Notes: a model not told the origin generated them from the letters alone. Shown: positions 13,601-27,700, counted from the stretch's first letter. The stretch: 64,000 nucleotides of DNA from Varroa destructor (GCF_002443255.2 NW_019211455.1:34811472-34875471); one strand, 5' to 3'. Made by a program: numbers and translations.

Positions 13601-16600
13601 TGAATGAACTATCGATTTCGAAAATGTAATATATGTACCCAATAAATAGTCACCGGTCGTATTATGCTGTCCAACAAAGATCAAAGTTGGTGGAACTTTA
13701 TTGTATATAAAAAATAATATATATGCATGTAAAAAGGTTACGAAAAAGGAAACAAATGCGAACCGCTAAGAACACTAATCAACTTGAATGACAATAATTG
13801 ATTTGAAATAAACTCTTTTCATAAATCTCACAAATCCTGTTATTGTTTTGATTTTATCACGAAAGGTGTGATAGAGATCTATGACACTCAGGGTGGTAGC
13901 TTAAATAGGTTGATCATGGCAGATAATAACATAAATATGCTGGAAAACAATGATACCTACATACATGGCTCAAAGATTCCAAAAAATGCATTCAGAAATG
14001 ACAAGATTTGACTATATTATCCTCAAGGTACACCCTATTGGGGATTCGAAATTACAGTGAAAGAAAGATCAGACCCTGCAGTAGACTTCCTGGTCAGAGA
14101 AACATGAAAATAAAAAAACAGCAGCCAAATAAAAACTAACGGGATAATAGACCTAAAAAAGATATACAAAAAACAATGATTTTAATTGAGCTAAGTTCTA
14201 TAAAAACAATAACGTAGAGAAGCCAGTGAATATTGGAATCCGGCTAAGTCCAAAGGATATTACGGAAATCCAAACGTGAAATACAAAAATCAAGCAAACT
14301 ATTTAGAAAGTGCTGAATCTCTACTTTAAAGCATCACGGGAAAAAATAAAATCCTCAAGCATACACTTAACTTCAGTCATGAATACCCTAAATATAAAAA
14401 AGTACAATTAAAGGGTTGATAAGGTGTTCAGGAGAAAAATATTCGAAACGACGAGTCCTAATTTATTAAAACGATTAAAAAACGATTTAAGGTATGATGT
14501 ATTGAGATGAAAAGAAGGTTAAAACAATTCAGAATAAATAATATCCAAGTAGGTAGTGGTGAGATATCAATCAAACAGAAAATAGACACAGTTGATAATA
14601 AGTTTGTCAATGATTTGTTATTGATGCTAGGTTCCCTATGGACTGTTAAACGCATGCTTAAAATTTTGGGTGCCTTCTTAAATTTTCTAGAAAAAGCTTG
14701 ATTTAATTTATGCGCGAGCTTAAAAGCTCTTCAGCAACAGTCTACACTGAAATATTAAGCTGAATCATAATATTCGTATTAAACAAGGAACCTTCCTTGA
14801 ATCATTTTAAAAAAGTCTAATTATTCCCGTCCACAAAATTAGAGATCTGACTTCACAACGTTCAAACAAATATTACTAATAGCAGGTCGTTAGCGCGATG
14901 GTAATGGTTAGAACTTTTTTGGGCAAGTAACGATAACGAAAAAAAAGTAGGTGAGATTAAACAGAGACCGACTAATGAACCAACTACCTTTTTTGACTTG
15001 GAGAATACAGCCATATAAATTATCGACTTATTTTAATTGATAGAGGACAATCGGTAAAAGACTCAAATGAGACCAGGTCTTGTCAAAAGGAATGCAATAC
15101 CGCATATTTATAAGGCTCATTTTTTCTAACACGTAGATAATTGACCTCCATTATTTCTGTTCTGGCATTGAACTTACGCGATCCATTGGTGATATGTGTA
15201 TTTTCAGCACTGGTAACACAAGAACTGAACTGAGAGATCTAACCTAACCTACTGGCTTGTATTTAGTTGATACAGAACCAACAAAAATACAGTACCTTGA
15301 AGGGTTAAAATGTAGATAATTGACATGTTCACAATTAACTGTTAACCGAGTGTTTCTATCTTAACATAAGCGAAAATATTTGAGGTTGGGCTTAAGCAGA
15401 ACATTCAAATATTTCAGTATAAAATGCCACAAATGCATGCCTTTAAACTCGCCATTTATCAGAAGCTTACTGGCTCATAGATTTGTAAACATCAAATGAG
15501 TATACCACTAACTCCTTATTCAACAATCTCATGCATGGAAAATGCCTGCTTATAATTATTCTAGATGACTCGTTCAATTGCCAACAAAACAAAGGAAATG
15601 TATTTCTTCAGCAACTCTATTTAATTGAATAGCTTTTTTAAGTTTATTCAGTAGTCTTAAATTCATGTAGGAAATAAAAAACGAATAGAGATGAATTAAT
15701 GAAATTTAAATATATCCATTCCTACATACTCTTCTTCTATGATTATTGCTCAGGGTATTATGTGATGAGAGACTGCCACCAACATTTGCCTTCATAGCCT
15801 GTAACTGTGTATTTACTAGCATCAGGTTAGACTTCATCATTTAACAACTATCATTAATATGTTAAAAATATTTTTTAATAAGCAACATTTTTAGAGATTC
15901 ACAGTGCTAGGTATATGTCTTTATAAACTAGGCTACTGGTCTGAGCAAATGGTAATTTCCATTAAAGAAAAGACCAACCGTTTAAAAGTCTTTAACTCCA
16001 TAGATAATCTTGTGTAGGAAACGCCCCGAAATTAAAGATGTCATTTGTTTTTAAGAAACCACTAAGAAACTCAGTATTATCTGTGCGAGTACATAGAAAA
16101 TCATTGGTTCAGGATTGACAAAATGATTGCTAATTTAATATTAGGTTGGCTGACAGATCGACGCTCTCAACTTGAATGTATTATTCCTGTTTATATATGT
16201 GTTCTTACTCTTAGCCCATTATGCAATGTCTTGAACAGCTCTTAAATCGTTACCATATGCAAGGGGTCGCCCATTAGGGTTTTATCTTGTGCATTTTTTT
16301 AACTGTTTATAAAACTTTTAACGTCACATAATATTCAAGTGACTCAAATAACTGATTAATTCTGCAATAGCCTTTTCTCAATTCCCAGCGTTCATCATTC
16401 GATCGGTTCATCCCATGTGTCACCAAGTAATGTCAACCTCCCGTGTTCGCTTATAGCCTAAATAACTAAATTGAATAATTCCTTTTGAGTTTTACTATGT
16501 TTAATTTACACATGACTTTAGCAACCTGCAGATATGAGCGACGATGATTGCGTCAATGATGCAAAATTTAGCGATAACTTACATACGAAAAACATATCAT

Positions 16601-18490
16601 AAATGAATTAAATAAGTGTGAGAATAGGAGATATATTCTTAATTGTGGCATAATTTTTTTTTAATTTCAGTCAATACAAGAGCAAGTATACCCAAGAAAA
16701 ATCGGAAGTTATTATTGCAATTGCGGTCGGAGTCATGGATTCCTTCATTAAACATATCGAATAATAACATACATGCTAATGGCAATTTAGATTTTATGCA
16801 TCACTGTAAAAGTGCTAATTACCAGATAGTTGCAGGAACGCTGACTATTGCGCTCGAATGAACCGCAAAAATAACAGGACAGAGGTAACAAATATATCGA
16901 AAGCAGTCGGGTGACAAATGGGATACGTAGAAGTAAGCTAAAGAGAACTTAGAGCCAGCCGCCTCTCTTTTCACTGGAACAGATGATGGTAAGTAAAACG
17001 ACCGGCGAATATATATAACGTAGAAGCCTTCTACACTCTCCTGTATTTTCCCGTTAATTGTATACTTATCTTTCTTTCACCGTTTTTTATACCCTTGGAT
17101 AGAAACTGATTACAGCTGCGTAGTCAAGGTAATCATTCGCAGCGATTCTTCAAACCAAATTGTACACAGATGTGAGAAAAGCAGAATGCATTTCTATTTG
17201 TACCCACTTTGCGATATATCAATCGGTTGTACGTGCAGTAGGATTTGGAAGGAAGCTATATGCCCTTAACACTAAACCTATTGACACTTATTGAATTATC
17301 CTTACCGTGCTGAAACCGATCAAATCGACCAGTAGTGGTAGGTTTAATGTTATTTGAATCAATATGTAAACAATTATTGATATCACATTTAACTATGACG
17401 CTATTTTATATTTTTTCAGAATTTTGGAGGGTTCCACAGAATGTTGTAGCCTCCACCAAAAGTCTTAATGGGGGCAATATTTCCATGTCTTAGTGACTAT
17501 TATGATTCAGTAAGTAGCAGGCCACTGCTTAGCAGTCATAATATCTCAGAATAAAAGAAACCGCCGATTCTGTCTGTGGTCATTGATGACGTGGGTTAGC
17601 AACCATCAAATAGAAACATAGTTGAGCGCATTCGTCGAAAATGATTTCAAGCATATATACGTATATATATGTGAGCAAGAGTTCGTACTTTATCTATGAT
17701 AAATTTAACCACGTCGCTTTAATTAAATGTACATAGAATACCGCAAATATCAACATATCGGAATCATGTCTTAGATACTACTAGCTTGCTAGTCAATTTT
17801 TTCAATAATTGACTACTCCTATGTTCTAAGTTCGTATCACGGGTCTAAATAGAGTAGTTGAAATTCGTATCGAGACCCCCGCGCACTTAGTAGTTATGAC
17901 TGCACGACGGCTCACGTCTACTCGCAGGTTTTTTGCGCGACTAGTAAATGGCACTGTAAAATAAATAAATGTTTCGAATTTTCACGTCCGGTACTTGGGA
18001 CTTTAATCATTAACGAACTTCAGCATACGTGCGTGGCTCGGCTTTTTTTTACTTTCTATGAGCCCAGCAGCACTTTTCTTAACAAGTTCTGCATTATACA
18101 GGCACACCTCTTAAATAGCTAGCATTAGTCTAAGCCAGTTATTTACATTTCTTAAGCTGAACCACAATATTTACGCTAAGATCCTTTTTATGCTAGTATT
18201 TCCTCATCAAACATGGTTTAGTAACAAATGTAATAAGATCCTTACTTTCGCTTTAGGGATTGCAAGCGTGCGTGTGCATTGCGTGACAATACGCTGAGAC
18301 ATAACTTGCTTTAAATTAAGCATTAATAAACGTTTTAATTCAGGGTAATAACAAGAGGATATTATGTAAAGGACACCATGAAGTATCCTTTAGCTCCCCT
18401 TGGAGATCTACTAAATTACCCAAATTTGAGCACCCCAAAAAATTAATAATAATACGAAATAATATTATATAATAATGTAACAATATATAA
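10700..18490. other. long non-coding stretch, no gene recognised
   Basis: Frames here are short and unrecognised. The block at about 13700-14760 is markedly A-rich on the plus strand and holds interrupted frames, including 65 codons from MKRRLKQFRIN at 14507. It may be a decayed mobile element, but no diagnostic motif was found. Short palindromes such as TATGTATATAAATACATA (near 12865) and a TACGTA-centred AT palindrome (near 17645) are present. No tRNA passed inspection. Confidence 0.4.
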
Positions 18491-18540
18491 GCGTAATATG
18501 AAAAATAAAACTATTTTTATGTTGCATGCGCAGTTCCAGA
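18491..18540 (+). repeat. 50-bp direct repeat, copy 1
   Basis: The 50 bases from GCGTAATATG to CAGTTCCAGA recur at 19392-19441 in the same orientation with only three mismatches. Flanks diverge immediately downstream. Upstream, both copies are preceded by an ACCCCAAAAA-type string, about 50 bases away here and about 15 bases away at copy 2, so the shared element may originally have been longer and gained an AT-rich insertion in copy 1. Confidence 0.85.
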
Positions 18541-19391
18541 AAAAATTGGCAAAGAATTCGTTTTTCTCCTTGTTTTCTATAGTTCGGTTTAAAAGGTTTT
18601 AGTTTAAAAGACCCACTTTTCGTGCTGAAAAAATCTAAACCCAATACCACCTTTTGTAAAAAAAGAGACTTAAATGAATATTTCGTATGGACTCATAAAA
18701 GCCTTTGCCTATAAAAGGTTGCCTTTTTGACTAAGGTTTAATATCCTTTCCTTACGATTTTGACCGAAATAATCTGAAAAGCTTGAAAGAGTGCTAGACT
18801 GGATCTGAAAACACACAACTCAAAGCTTTTAGACTTTGCCTTGTTTGCATGAGGACATACCATATGATCACTGCCGTTATCTAAATGCAGCAAAGCTGAA
18901 GAGAACTCGTTTTCAAGCGTCAAGCAGATAAGACACCTAGCACTGACAGGTTTTCGATCAAAGAACCGAAAACGCACATTTCCCGTTCAAAATGACTTAA
19001 TGCGTTTTAATATATGCTGCTGTCATAGAAACTCTAATGTTGAGTTCAGCTAAAACACAGTTGTAGTTCACTAGTAGTTCTAGCTTAAGTAAAGTTACGA
19101 ATAATATCAATTTATTTTCAATATACAATGTCACTTCCTCAGGTTGCACTAAAGTACTTTCTCGCATTTGCATGCGAAAGCACTTCGAATATTGTGAGTT
19201 CTATTAATTTCGGCCTCATGTTTGCCGCCTTCAAGCGTAAGCACTTGACCAAATTCATAGATTCGCAGGAACTAGAACTTTTTCTACTTTTTAGGAAAAA
19301 TTTAATTTCTTGATCTAATCTTCTTGATTGAAATTTCTTGATCTCTCAATTTATTAAACTTCCCTTGGTACCCCAAAAATTTTAGCTGACG

Positions 19392-19441
19392 GCGTAGTAT
19401 GAAAAATAAAACTATTTTTATGTTGCATGCTCAGTTCTAGA
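19392..19441 (+). repeat. 50-bp direct repeat, copy 2
   Basis: This is the partner of the copy at 18491-18540. It has the same orientation, lies 901 bases downstream and has 47 of 50 identical positions. The pair could be remnants of one transposon family inserted twice, the ends of a short LTR-like element, or a local duplication. Nothing between them is recognisable as a transposon protein. Confidence 0.85.
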
Positions 19442-22400
19442 CAACTGAGTTAATTGTAGTGAGCTCAGCAGCGGCCAATGAATAGCCTTTTGTGTGCAAA
19501 ACTTTTGATACCTATCTTCATTACAAAACATCTGTCTCTGTCTGTTTGTTGGTTTGATTGAAAATCAATCCGTAAAGAGGCCGGAAAGGCTGACTTTTGG
19601 GCTAAAAGGGTTTCATTTAGAGAAAACCTGCACCAAAGATGGAGCCAGTTGGGTGAGTATGCTTTCTTGGGGAGTTCTTTTCCCCATAGAGCGTAATGTT
19701 AAGTTTAGAAAGTTGATTCCTTTTTTACTATTTGTCTGACACCCGTTGAGTTTTTGAGAAGGTTTCAAAATGGGAAGTTGTTTGCTCTTTCAGGTACTGA
19801 ACCATCTTGATTCATTTTTTTCAATTCAAACTTCTTTCTTCCATAGGGCATGATATAAATTTGAGCTTATTGATATTTTTTGATGATTTACTCGAGCACT
19901 GTAAAGAACTGGCAGACAGTTTATATCGAAAATGTATATGTTCGTTTCATATTCTGCAAGATGGACGTTAGAGGATAATTTTTAATATTTCACCTTCTCC
20001 TAATATAACGGAAAGTTGTGATTTTTACCTAAATGGTTCAGAGTTAACGGAACATAAGTCGTAGTTCATATTGTTTGGCTAGTACTTTTTCCATGGAGTA
20101 GTTTGTTCCTTTAGATCATTCTTAATACCAATCGAAAATCCCTGACAGATCAAATCGGAATGTCATGTATGTACCCAAATGTTAGTTTTGGAGTAAATGC
20201 TGTTTGTAAACTGAAAACTTAACATTGTGTTCTACATAAGGTGAGATTTTTCTTTACACAGATTCGATAATAAATTATAATTAGATAGATAATTTCGAAT
20301 AATTCGATAAATAAATGTCCCTTTATTTAAAATAGATACTTTGGCTTTTTTAGGTAAAACATCAGCTTTGACATTTGTTTCACTTATGTAATAATAGTGT
20401 GAAAAACATGTTCTGAGAGAATTTTGAACAGTTTTTAAGGAACGAGTTCCTAATAACTGTCATTTGGAATGTGGTAGTAGCTGACATGGTGAACCTTTTA
20501 ATAAAGCACATCTTTTTTTTATTATTTGAAAGATTTTATGAGAAAAATACACAAAGAACCGAATATATTTTTTCTATATGAGGTGCTACTTTTATGGTGC
20601 TTGCCAGTGAATAGGTTTCGAAGAGTTGAATGAAATTGCTACGCATCTCCCTATACCTAGAATTGATATTTCGGTAAAGGAAAAGCCAAAAACCAAATCT
20701 ACTAGCTTCTTCCCTCGTATGACACTGGGTGAAATGTTTTTGCATAAAAATCTGCAGGGAGTATATGCGGTGTTTATCAAGAGTTCTCAGTGAGCTGAGT
20801 CGAAATGCAGTACAAGCCCATATAAGTAAATTTCAATGCCCGGATTAACAATGCCATTTGTACCGTAAAAATATAATATGGCGTTCTATATAATGGTTTT
20901 TTGACATCAAAAGATAAACCCCGATGAGCTGAAATGGGGGTGATTTTAAGTACAAATGGCAAAAGCTCTATTGGTCCTATCGATTTATATATGTAGCACT
21001 GAAGTGACAACGCGTTTTGAGCTGGTTTAGAGTGGTGTTATGAGCAACTCTCTAAACGTTGATTGCAATGTTGAAGCGGTAAACGGGGAGTCAATTTATG
21101 TGAAAAGAATCTTAGTTTATTTTCAAAGAAAAATACTTAGATGCCAAAACATCTATATAGTTCTTTTTTATGAAAAGGATGAAAGAATCTCTAGTATTTA
21201 ATGACTTTTTTTTAAACTTTTTTTTCTTAAATTAATATACTGACTGAGACATATTAGTTATTTATGTTTCCATTTAACATAAAATAGGTTACTATGTATT
21301 AAAAAGAATTAACAAAAGGAAGAAAAATGTTTAACTCAACACTTTAACAGTAGCGCCGTAGGAAAAGAATCAGCACGTCAAAGCATGTAAAATCTTCATG
21401 AAGCACTTATTATAGCGTCAGTCAGCTTACTATTTACGACTACTTATTGTTAAAAACAGATGAAAAACCCTACGTTTTGGTGATATGTTGAGCATAGAGT
21501 AAATTTCTACTTGATATGCAGCGTTCACTCGAGGTCAGCCGAAGACGGACCCGATTTAGGATTGTCTGTCAGAAGTCGGCCGACCTAATTTCCGCGCATA
21601 CCAAAAAAGTCAGTTGGCCAACACTAAAAAAGCACTGTAATCACATTATAGATACGTGTGAAAAGCCAGCATATCATGAGCTAAATAAATTTAAAGTTGG
21701 CTGAGCATTTTGGTGATTATTTTACAGCAGGCTAATAAAGTAATTACAGAAAGGTAACGATAAGAAGCTAACGGGTAAAGTAATAACAAGATAATAAGAT
21801 TATTACAACAATATATTTTTTCCTCTAATGTCAACCTATAGCGTTCGTTAACCGAAGTGAATGAATCAGATTAGGTAGATTAATTAATGACAAGACAGGC
21901 GCGGGGTAAACCTTGCAGGTCCGTCCAGTGAAAACATTTTGGTGGAAGAAGTCACACCTCATCTATGGGACGAAAAATCACAAACGTTTATTTTTGAACA
22001 AAGAGCCGTCCCTTGTATAATTATAATGCTATGTAGGTTCTTATAGTATGGTCCTATGTAAGGTAGTTGACACAAAATATTTGTTTAATTATAGCAATTC
22101 TAAGAACCTCTGGTCTAGTAGCTTACAAATCGTATACTTACTTTAAAAGTACTAACACGATCTAAGGACGCACATTATGAAACTGATACTAGCGTCATTT
22201 TTGAGAAGTTCGAGGTTTGAAACGAGCGCTTATTGTTAATACGCTCTTTTCTAGTTACCTTAGGTAATGAGACTCTTTGTTGAATATAATGAAACAAATT
22301 ATTTTATCGTAACATAAAATTATTTTTGAGAACTTCGATTAGATGTATTTTCAAATGATATACAATTAGTTGTTTCAAAGTTATTAGACTTTATATAGTA

Positions 22401-24310
22401 TCAATGGACATTCACTTTTAGTACTAACTTTATTGGCAAGACTTTTTATCGGTATGCCGTCCAAACCCCAGAACTCGCTCGATTTGGCCTTCGTGACATA
22501 TATTAAAAGCGAAGAACCTCAAACAGAGAAAGCCTACTAGGTAAGAAGTAACAAGAGATGAATGTTGATATAGCTCGATTTAATAAAGAAATCCCAATTT
22601 AAATAAATACTTCAAAAGTCATAAGACAGTACGCCAGTATTGTATTTGAAGAGGGTTACCTTGAGAAGCGTAAAAATAAATCATCAGACTCAGATCATTA
22701 GTTACCAGTTCTATTTTTTTCTAATAAGATCATTTTAAGAACATTTTCTAAAAAAAACAGGCACTCTGTCAAGGATTAAAGTAAATACAATCTAATTTTT
22801 GTTAGTTATTTATACACATCACTCAGTCTGCAACTGTTACACTTCGCAAGCACATAATAATACTGTAACTGTGATATACATAAGATATTAGGTAGGTAAA
22901 TTAAGTATATATATATATATATAAGGACTCACCAATGATTACAGCTTAGTACTTAGAGCCCAAATAAGGTATTTCATGAAATTAACAGGGATGTTTAACT
23001 ATTGATACTAGAAGAAATCAAGTTGACAGACATCTATACTAAGGCTGCGGGAGCAAGGCGTCTTGTTGGTATCAATTAATAGTCGAGAAAAACCGTTTAA
23101 TAGCACCAGGCCAAGGACAGGTACCGGTACGCCGGCTCAAGCCGACGGTAACCCTAATTCTATGAATACCGTACAGGCATATTACACAAGCAAGCAAAAA
23201 AATCTTTCTTTTGAATGGTATTTGTATGGTAATTCCATTTCTAAATGTTTTTGGGAGACGTCATATTGCAAACAAATCGCTTTCTCGTTTTATTTGGACT
23301 ATTACCAGTCCTCAAAGTGCCACAGTGCTTCAAGGATGATTACGGGATAAGTTGAAAAAGTTTTAATGATAACGTTATAGGCGTCCGAAGACTAGCTCTA
23401 CCATATAACTCAATGTCTGATATTTCAGTTTGTTATATTGAAATATTGTTTCTGTGACACCTGCCTATAAATCTATGTTGTGTAATATCCAATGCCTCCT
23501 ATATTTTGGAAGCATGGTCACCTTAAAAATTAGTAGTACGTAGGTTATTATGAGACTTTTGTTCGAAGATTTGGCTTTTTCATAATAAAGTATCTGAAGA
23601 TTGCGTTAACAGCAGTTTACTTTACATGATCGGCGATTTTTTGCTTAGTATAACCCAGTTCTACTGTAATTACAACTCTCAGGTCTCTAATAGCGTTTAC
23701 AACTGGTAGTAACTTTCTAGTGCATTACCGAGTCTGAGGTGGGTACGTTTTGGTATAGGAATTATCATCACTGTTCGGATGCTTCATTTCGAGTGAACTG
23801 CAGTATTTAGTACTAGGTATAGTTATCATTTTATCTTCACACCGGAAATCAGCCGTCTGATGCTATCAAACGCAGTCCTAGACATGAACTCAAAATACAA
23901 ATTTCCCGGCCGCTGAATATTTTGCATCCACATAAAAACACAGGTTGTATTTAACGTCTGTATTTCCAGGATTCACTACTATACAATGCTAACTTTAAAT
24001 TGTTCGCCATCCCTCCGCCAAGCAAAACGAAGCTCTCCTAATATGTGCAAGCAATAGGTACGGGCTTCGTTGATTAATAGGACAATTCGCGCTATATTTT
24101 GGTTAAATTATTTTTTGTCTAGCATTAATGATAATACTAAACGAGAAATTTTATCTGCATATAAATAGAGGTTAGATTGCATAGCTATTAAATTTACTGA
24201 GATTACAGGCCCTGTTCCAGTATAAGGAAGTCGTCATGAGATGACCTTGAATTATCTTTTTTTTTCGGTTTGCCGTGTCACTATGATATTTTTAATTCCA
24301 TTATTTGATG
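19442..24310. other. non-coding stretch, possibly containing later exons of the GPCR
   Basis: The minus strand here is downstream of the GPCR first exon, so its remaining exons should lie in this direction. I looked for TM4-TM7 features (a Trp in TM4, Pro in TM5, CWxP, NPxxY) and did not find them. The minus-strand frames at 20536-20780 and 20777-21010 are hydrophobic in places but not convincing. A 23063-23350 plus-strand frame of 95 codons is unrecognised. Confidence 0.35.
22906..22923. repeat. (TA)n microsatellite
   Basis: A run of about nine TA dinucleotides. It is one of five longer TA tracts in the window. Confidence 0.9.
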
Positions 24311-24323
24311 CTAAATCACGTAC

Positions 24324-24718
24324 CTCTCTGTTGTTATCAGAAGGGAAGTTATCACGCTGTTGAACAGAAGCAAAGATGTAAAGAATCCTAACACTTTGCA
24401 GTATGAACCAATCACATTTGAGTGTCCATAGATGTTTGCGAGGGAGGGCGCCATTACAAACAAAGAAGCCAGTACACCGTTAAGAGATAAATTGATAATA
24501 GCCAAATGGTCGACTCCCCGCCGCTTCCGTTGGCTTAGTAGAGTTACAAGAAGCAATAAAGAGTTGCTGAGTAAAGTTGACAACGTGAGTAGCGTGAGTA
24601 GAAGTAATACAACCGAGTAGCACGGTTGTGTTGAGAAAGTAGAGTAAGGCGTTTCAATGGATTGGCCAGGGTGGCCCAGCTGGTCTTCGACGCCCATCCA
24701 AGATGCCAAGGCGGGCAT
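24324..24718 (-). CDS. class A GPCR, first coding exon (TM1-TM3)
   Basis: This exon encodes the first 131 residues plus two bases of residue 132 of a rhodopsin-type seven-helix receptor in the plasma membrane. TM1 spans about residues 34-61 with the family Asn (LSNSLL) at 52. A basic loop (QRKRRG) follows. TM2 has NLSLNGVLASL with Pro 91, and TM3 runs from Cys 107, which normally pairs with a loop-2 Cys, to ITTERY. The exon stops in the ERY (DRY) motif at GAGAG|GTACGT, a strong donor at the well-known R|Y intron site of this class. Without splicing, the frame ends two codons after the Tyr. Start: ATG at 24716-24718; further upstream in frame there is only a GTG before a stop. The usual Asp of TM2 (2.50) is Asn, and the GN of TM1 is SN. 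The subfamily and ligand are not known, and later exons were not located. Confidence 0.7.
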
Positions 24719-27700
24719 TTGTAGGCCCTTAGCACGCTCCGAGGCGTAGAAAGGCCGTTTCGCCACCGGCGTGTGACTCGTTTACTCCGCATGCGCTATT
24801 TGAAAACTTAATTTAATCACAAAATCAACAGCAGGGACAATCTCAGAAGCCAACAACAAACTGTAACCTTATAAATAACATTACTTTAACACAAGCGCCC
24901 GTCATTATTTTCGGATCCGTTCTGCTGAATTATCCACAGATCACCGGAAATTTATTTAATTAACGTTATGGTAGTAATAAGCCATGGTTCTCTCTTTGTA
25001 CCCGTAACGTTCGATGTAGTTTCAACATTAGCCTTAGCTGCTATAACACCTAGATGCAACACTAATTAGAGTTTGAAGACCTTACATGATTTCAGATCTA
25101 ACCTAGCAACTTGACGGTCATGCACGTGTGGATTTTGCATATACCGAACAGCATATTACTTTATTGCGTTGACTCCAGCTTTGACTGTCCTTGCTGATGT
25201 TACTTCTTCCGGAACTATTATCAAACTGCTAATAATACATATGTTGTACTACTGGGTTTAGAAATGCAAGCAGCAAGAGAGGAGCGTTTTGTGGAAAGGG
25301 ATTATGCATCGTATTAGTAACGCTGTTGATCACGTTAGGCTAAGCAGAGCTTGTTCACTACTGTTTTAAAACAGTAAAGAGCATTTTTGGATGGTATTTC
25401 TAAAATTAGATGCATAGTTGCACTCACAAGAGGTCTCGAGAAATACGGTAAGGTTTGAGTTTCATGAGCATTTAGCATGTGCACACTGCCAATCAATCTC
25501 GCTCACATTAATGGCGCTTTTCAGCTTTGGTAGCTAATACTGTTATATTCACATATCATAATAATTTGGATTAGTACTAAAAAAGTACGTTGCGTACAAC
25601 TCCGATGTATATTTTCGAACTAAAAAACATTTCTATTTCTTCATCTAGTTAAGGAAATTACCGTATGTCCACTAAATTATTATGTCTAAAACTCAATATG
25701 CTTAGCGCAACCTTCCGTTCTTTAAAACTTTTAACTTTTATAATAGTAAAGATATTTTTAATATTTTATTATTTTATGAATCCAGTTTCAGTAGCCAATA
25801 AACAAAATATAACATCAATTAAAAAAGGATATATTCGGATATTTTTCGGGTGGAAAGTACGTTTTAGTGGTATGGTCGTCTCTCCCCAAATTTAAGTCAA
25901 AACGTGCTGTTTGTACTTCTAGGTAGACGGGGATGTCTTCGAGGATTGCATGCTTGCTAAGAACAAGTAACTAGTTGCGTGACCTGGTGATCTGTTAATG
26001 AGGAATTGCCTGTATTTGCCTTATGCATCTCTTAGTACTGTTCTCTGCATTTTCACTAACCTTTCCTTAACGCCAGATGGTCGAGGCTGGCCGCCACATT
26101 TATAGCACTGAAATTGCTAAAAAAAATTGTTATTGACATTGCCAGAAGGTTAACAGCTATATTTTTAATAAACGATGGAAATTTTGAACTAAAAAGGACC
26201 GATACATAATAGCAAACGGCCGGTAAACCTGAGCGATATGCCTCAAAACCTGTTCTGGAGATTTCAGGGGTACCATTCCACTTGCAAAGTCAGTTTCACG
26301 TCACAGAAGAACTGGTCCATTATCGACCAAGGGACTAACAGAAACACGGTCAATGTGAATGGTATTGAACGTCAGGCTTTATGTTCTGTTAACTTTCGTG
26401 GTCAAAGCATGAGTGACCTAGGCCTTACCTAATAGCGCCAAGAACTCTACATACAAGATTGTTCAGTTCCACACATCTCGAAAAAGTACCCTTATGTGTC
26501 TCGAGTAGTATGTCCATTGAATCGCTTGATCTCGCTTGTTGCTCCAAACAATTTGTAACTAATTACTCAGGTTGAAGGGTAATCAAGGCAAAATTTAAGA
26601 AGCTAGTCGGCGAGGGAACGTAATTTAGTAGATAGTAACAGGAGGTGGGCTTCTCCTTCCACGTCTTTAGCAGAGGCACATCAGGGTGCATTGTTGCAGT
26701 TTATCGAAACCATCTTGCAGATCGCGGATGGTCATTGACAAGAGGTATCTCAAATATTATTTGAAACTTCCAGTTTTCGTCCATCATAGTACATATAAAA
26801 GCGCATTTTGAAAGACATGAATACTGAACAATCTTAGACACAGTGGTAATAACTAATCCATGGTTTTTAAAAAATGAGACAGTAAGCGGGATACTTAAGT
26901 AATTAACAAATTTTTTGTCTTACCGACTAAACGATACAACACAATTCTTTCTATTTTCGGTCGAGAGAAGCTGAATGAGAGAAGAATCCAGTCTTTATAA
27001 CTAAAGTATGACACGATATATTCTATATCAGTGTCAGTATTCACTATTCTTTATACAATCTTACCCCCTAACTGATGGAGGGATACGTCATAATCTTATA
27101 CATCCCAAAGATAAATTCAGAAACCGTTTACATACGCTCAGAGAGAATGGAAACGACGCTTGTGTTAAAGGGAAAGCTTATCAACTCCCTGGAAGATGTG
27201 TTTCTGTGGCTTACACGTAATAACCGAAGACTTGGCTTCAGTAGCTTATCCGAAGAGGCAAAAGGCCTCTACCGGGCGTTTTCTTGATAACAGTTTTTAG
27301 GTAATAAATCTGAGCTCTACTCCAATCTATTTGGGCTTTGCAAGCGTCTCAGACGTTTACACACTCGTAGGATCACGCCTACTTCAGAAGACTATGTTAC
27401 TAAAGAAGATAAAATTTTTGTTCATAGTTTTCTATTGCAATTAATGAAAAGAGAGTTTAATGTGATTATTTTTAGAGAACTACCTCCTGCACCATTTGAC
27501 GCTGGATGACTTTTGAAACAGCCGCATGAGACGCTGCTAGTACCAACTTCCATCTACGTCGACAACTAGATACCTTGCTTAGGTGACTTTCTTTAATTGT
27601 AGGTACACGTAGTCTATTCGAGAAAAACAGATCTGGTGGGCTGTTTTTTTCGAACCGTTCGCACCTGCTATTTAGCTCGTAAATTACAGAACTCTCTTCG

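Noticed and set aside
14040..14060. GGGGATTCGAAAT as a reverse box B
   Set aside because: No matching box A on the minus strand, and no similarity to the SINE body.
14885..14915. tRNA-like string TTAGCGCGATGGTAATGG (box A fit)
   Set aside because: No box B follows at a tRNA-like distance and no cloverleaf can be drawn.
23590..23625. Possible GPCR second exon after CTTCAG|ATACTTTATTATG (minus)
   Set aside because: It would restore Arg-Tyr in phase, but the following codons lack a TM4 helix and soon reach a stop.
24544..24792. Minus-strand 82-codon frame starting with an ATG above the GPCR exon
   Set aside because: It is the alternative frame of the same DNA. The GPCR frame has the helices and motifs, and this one is basic and featureless.
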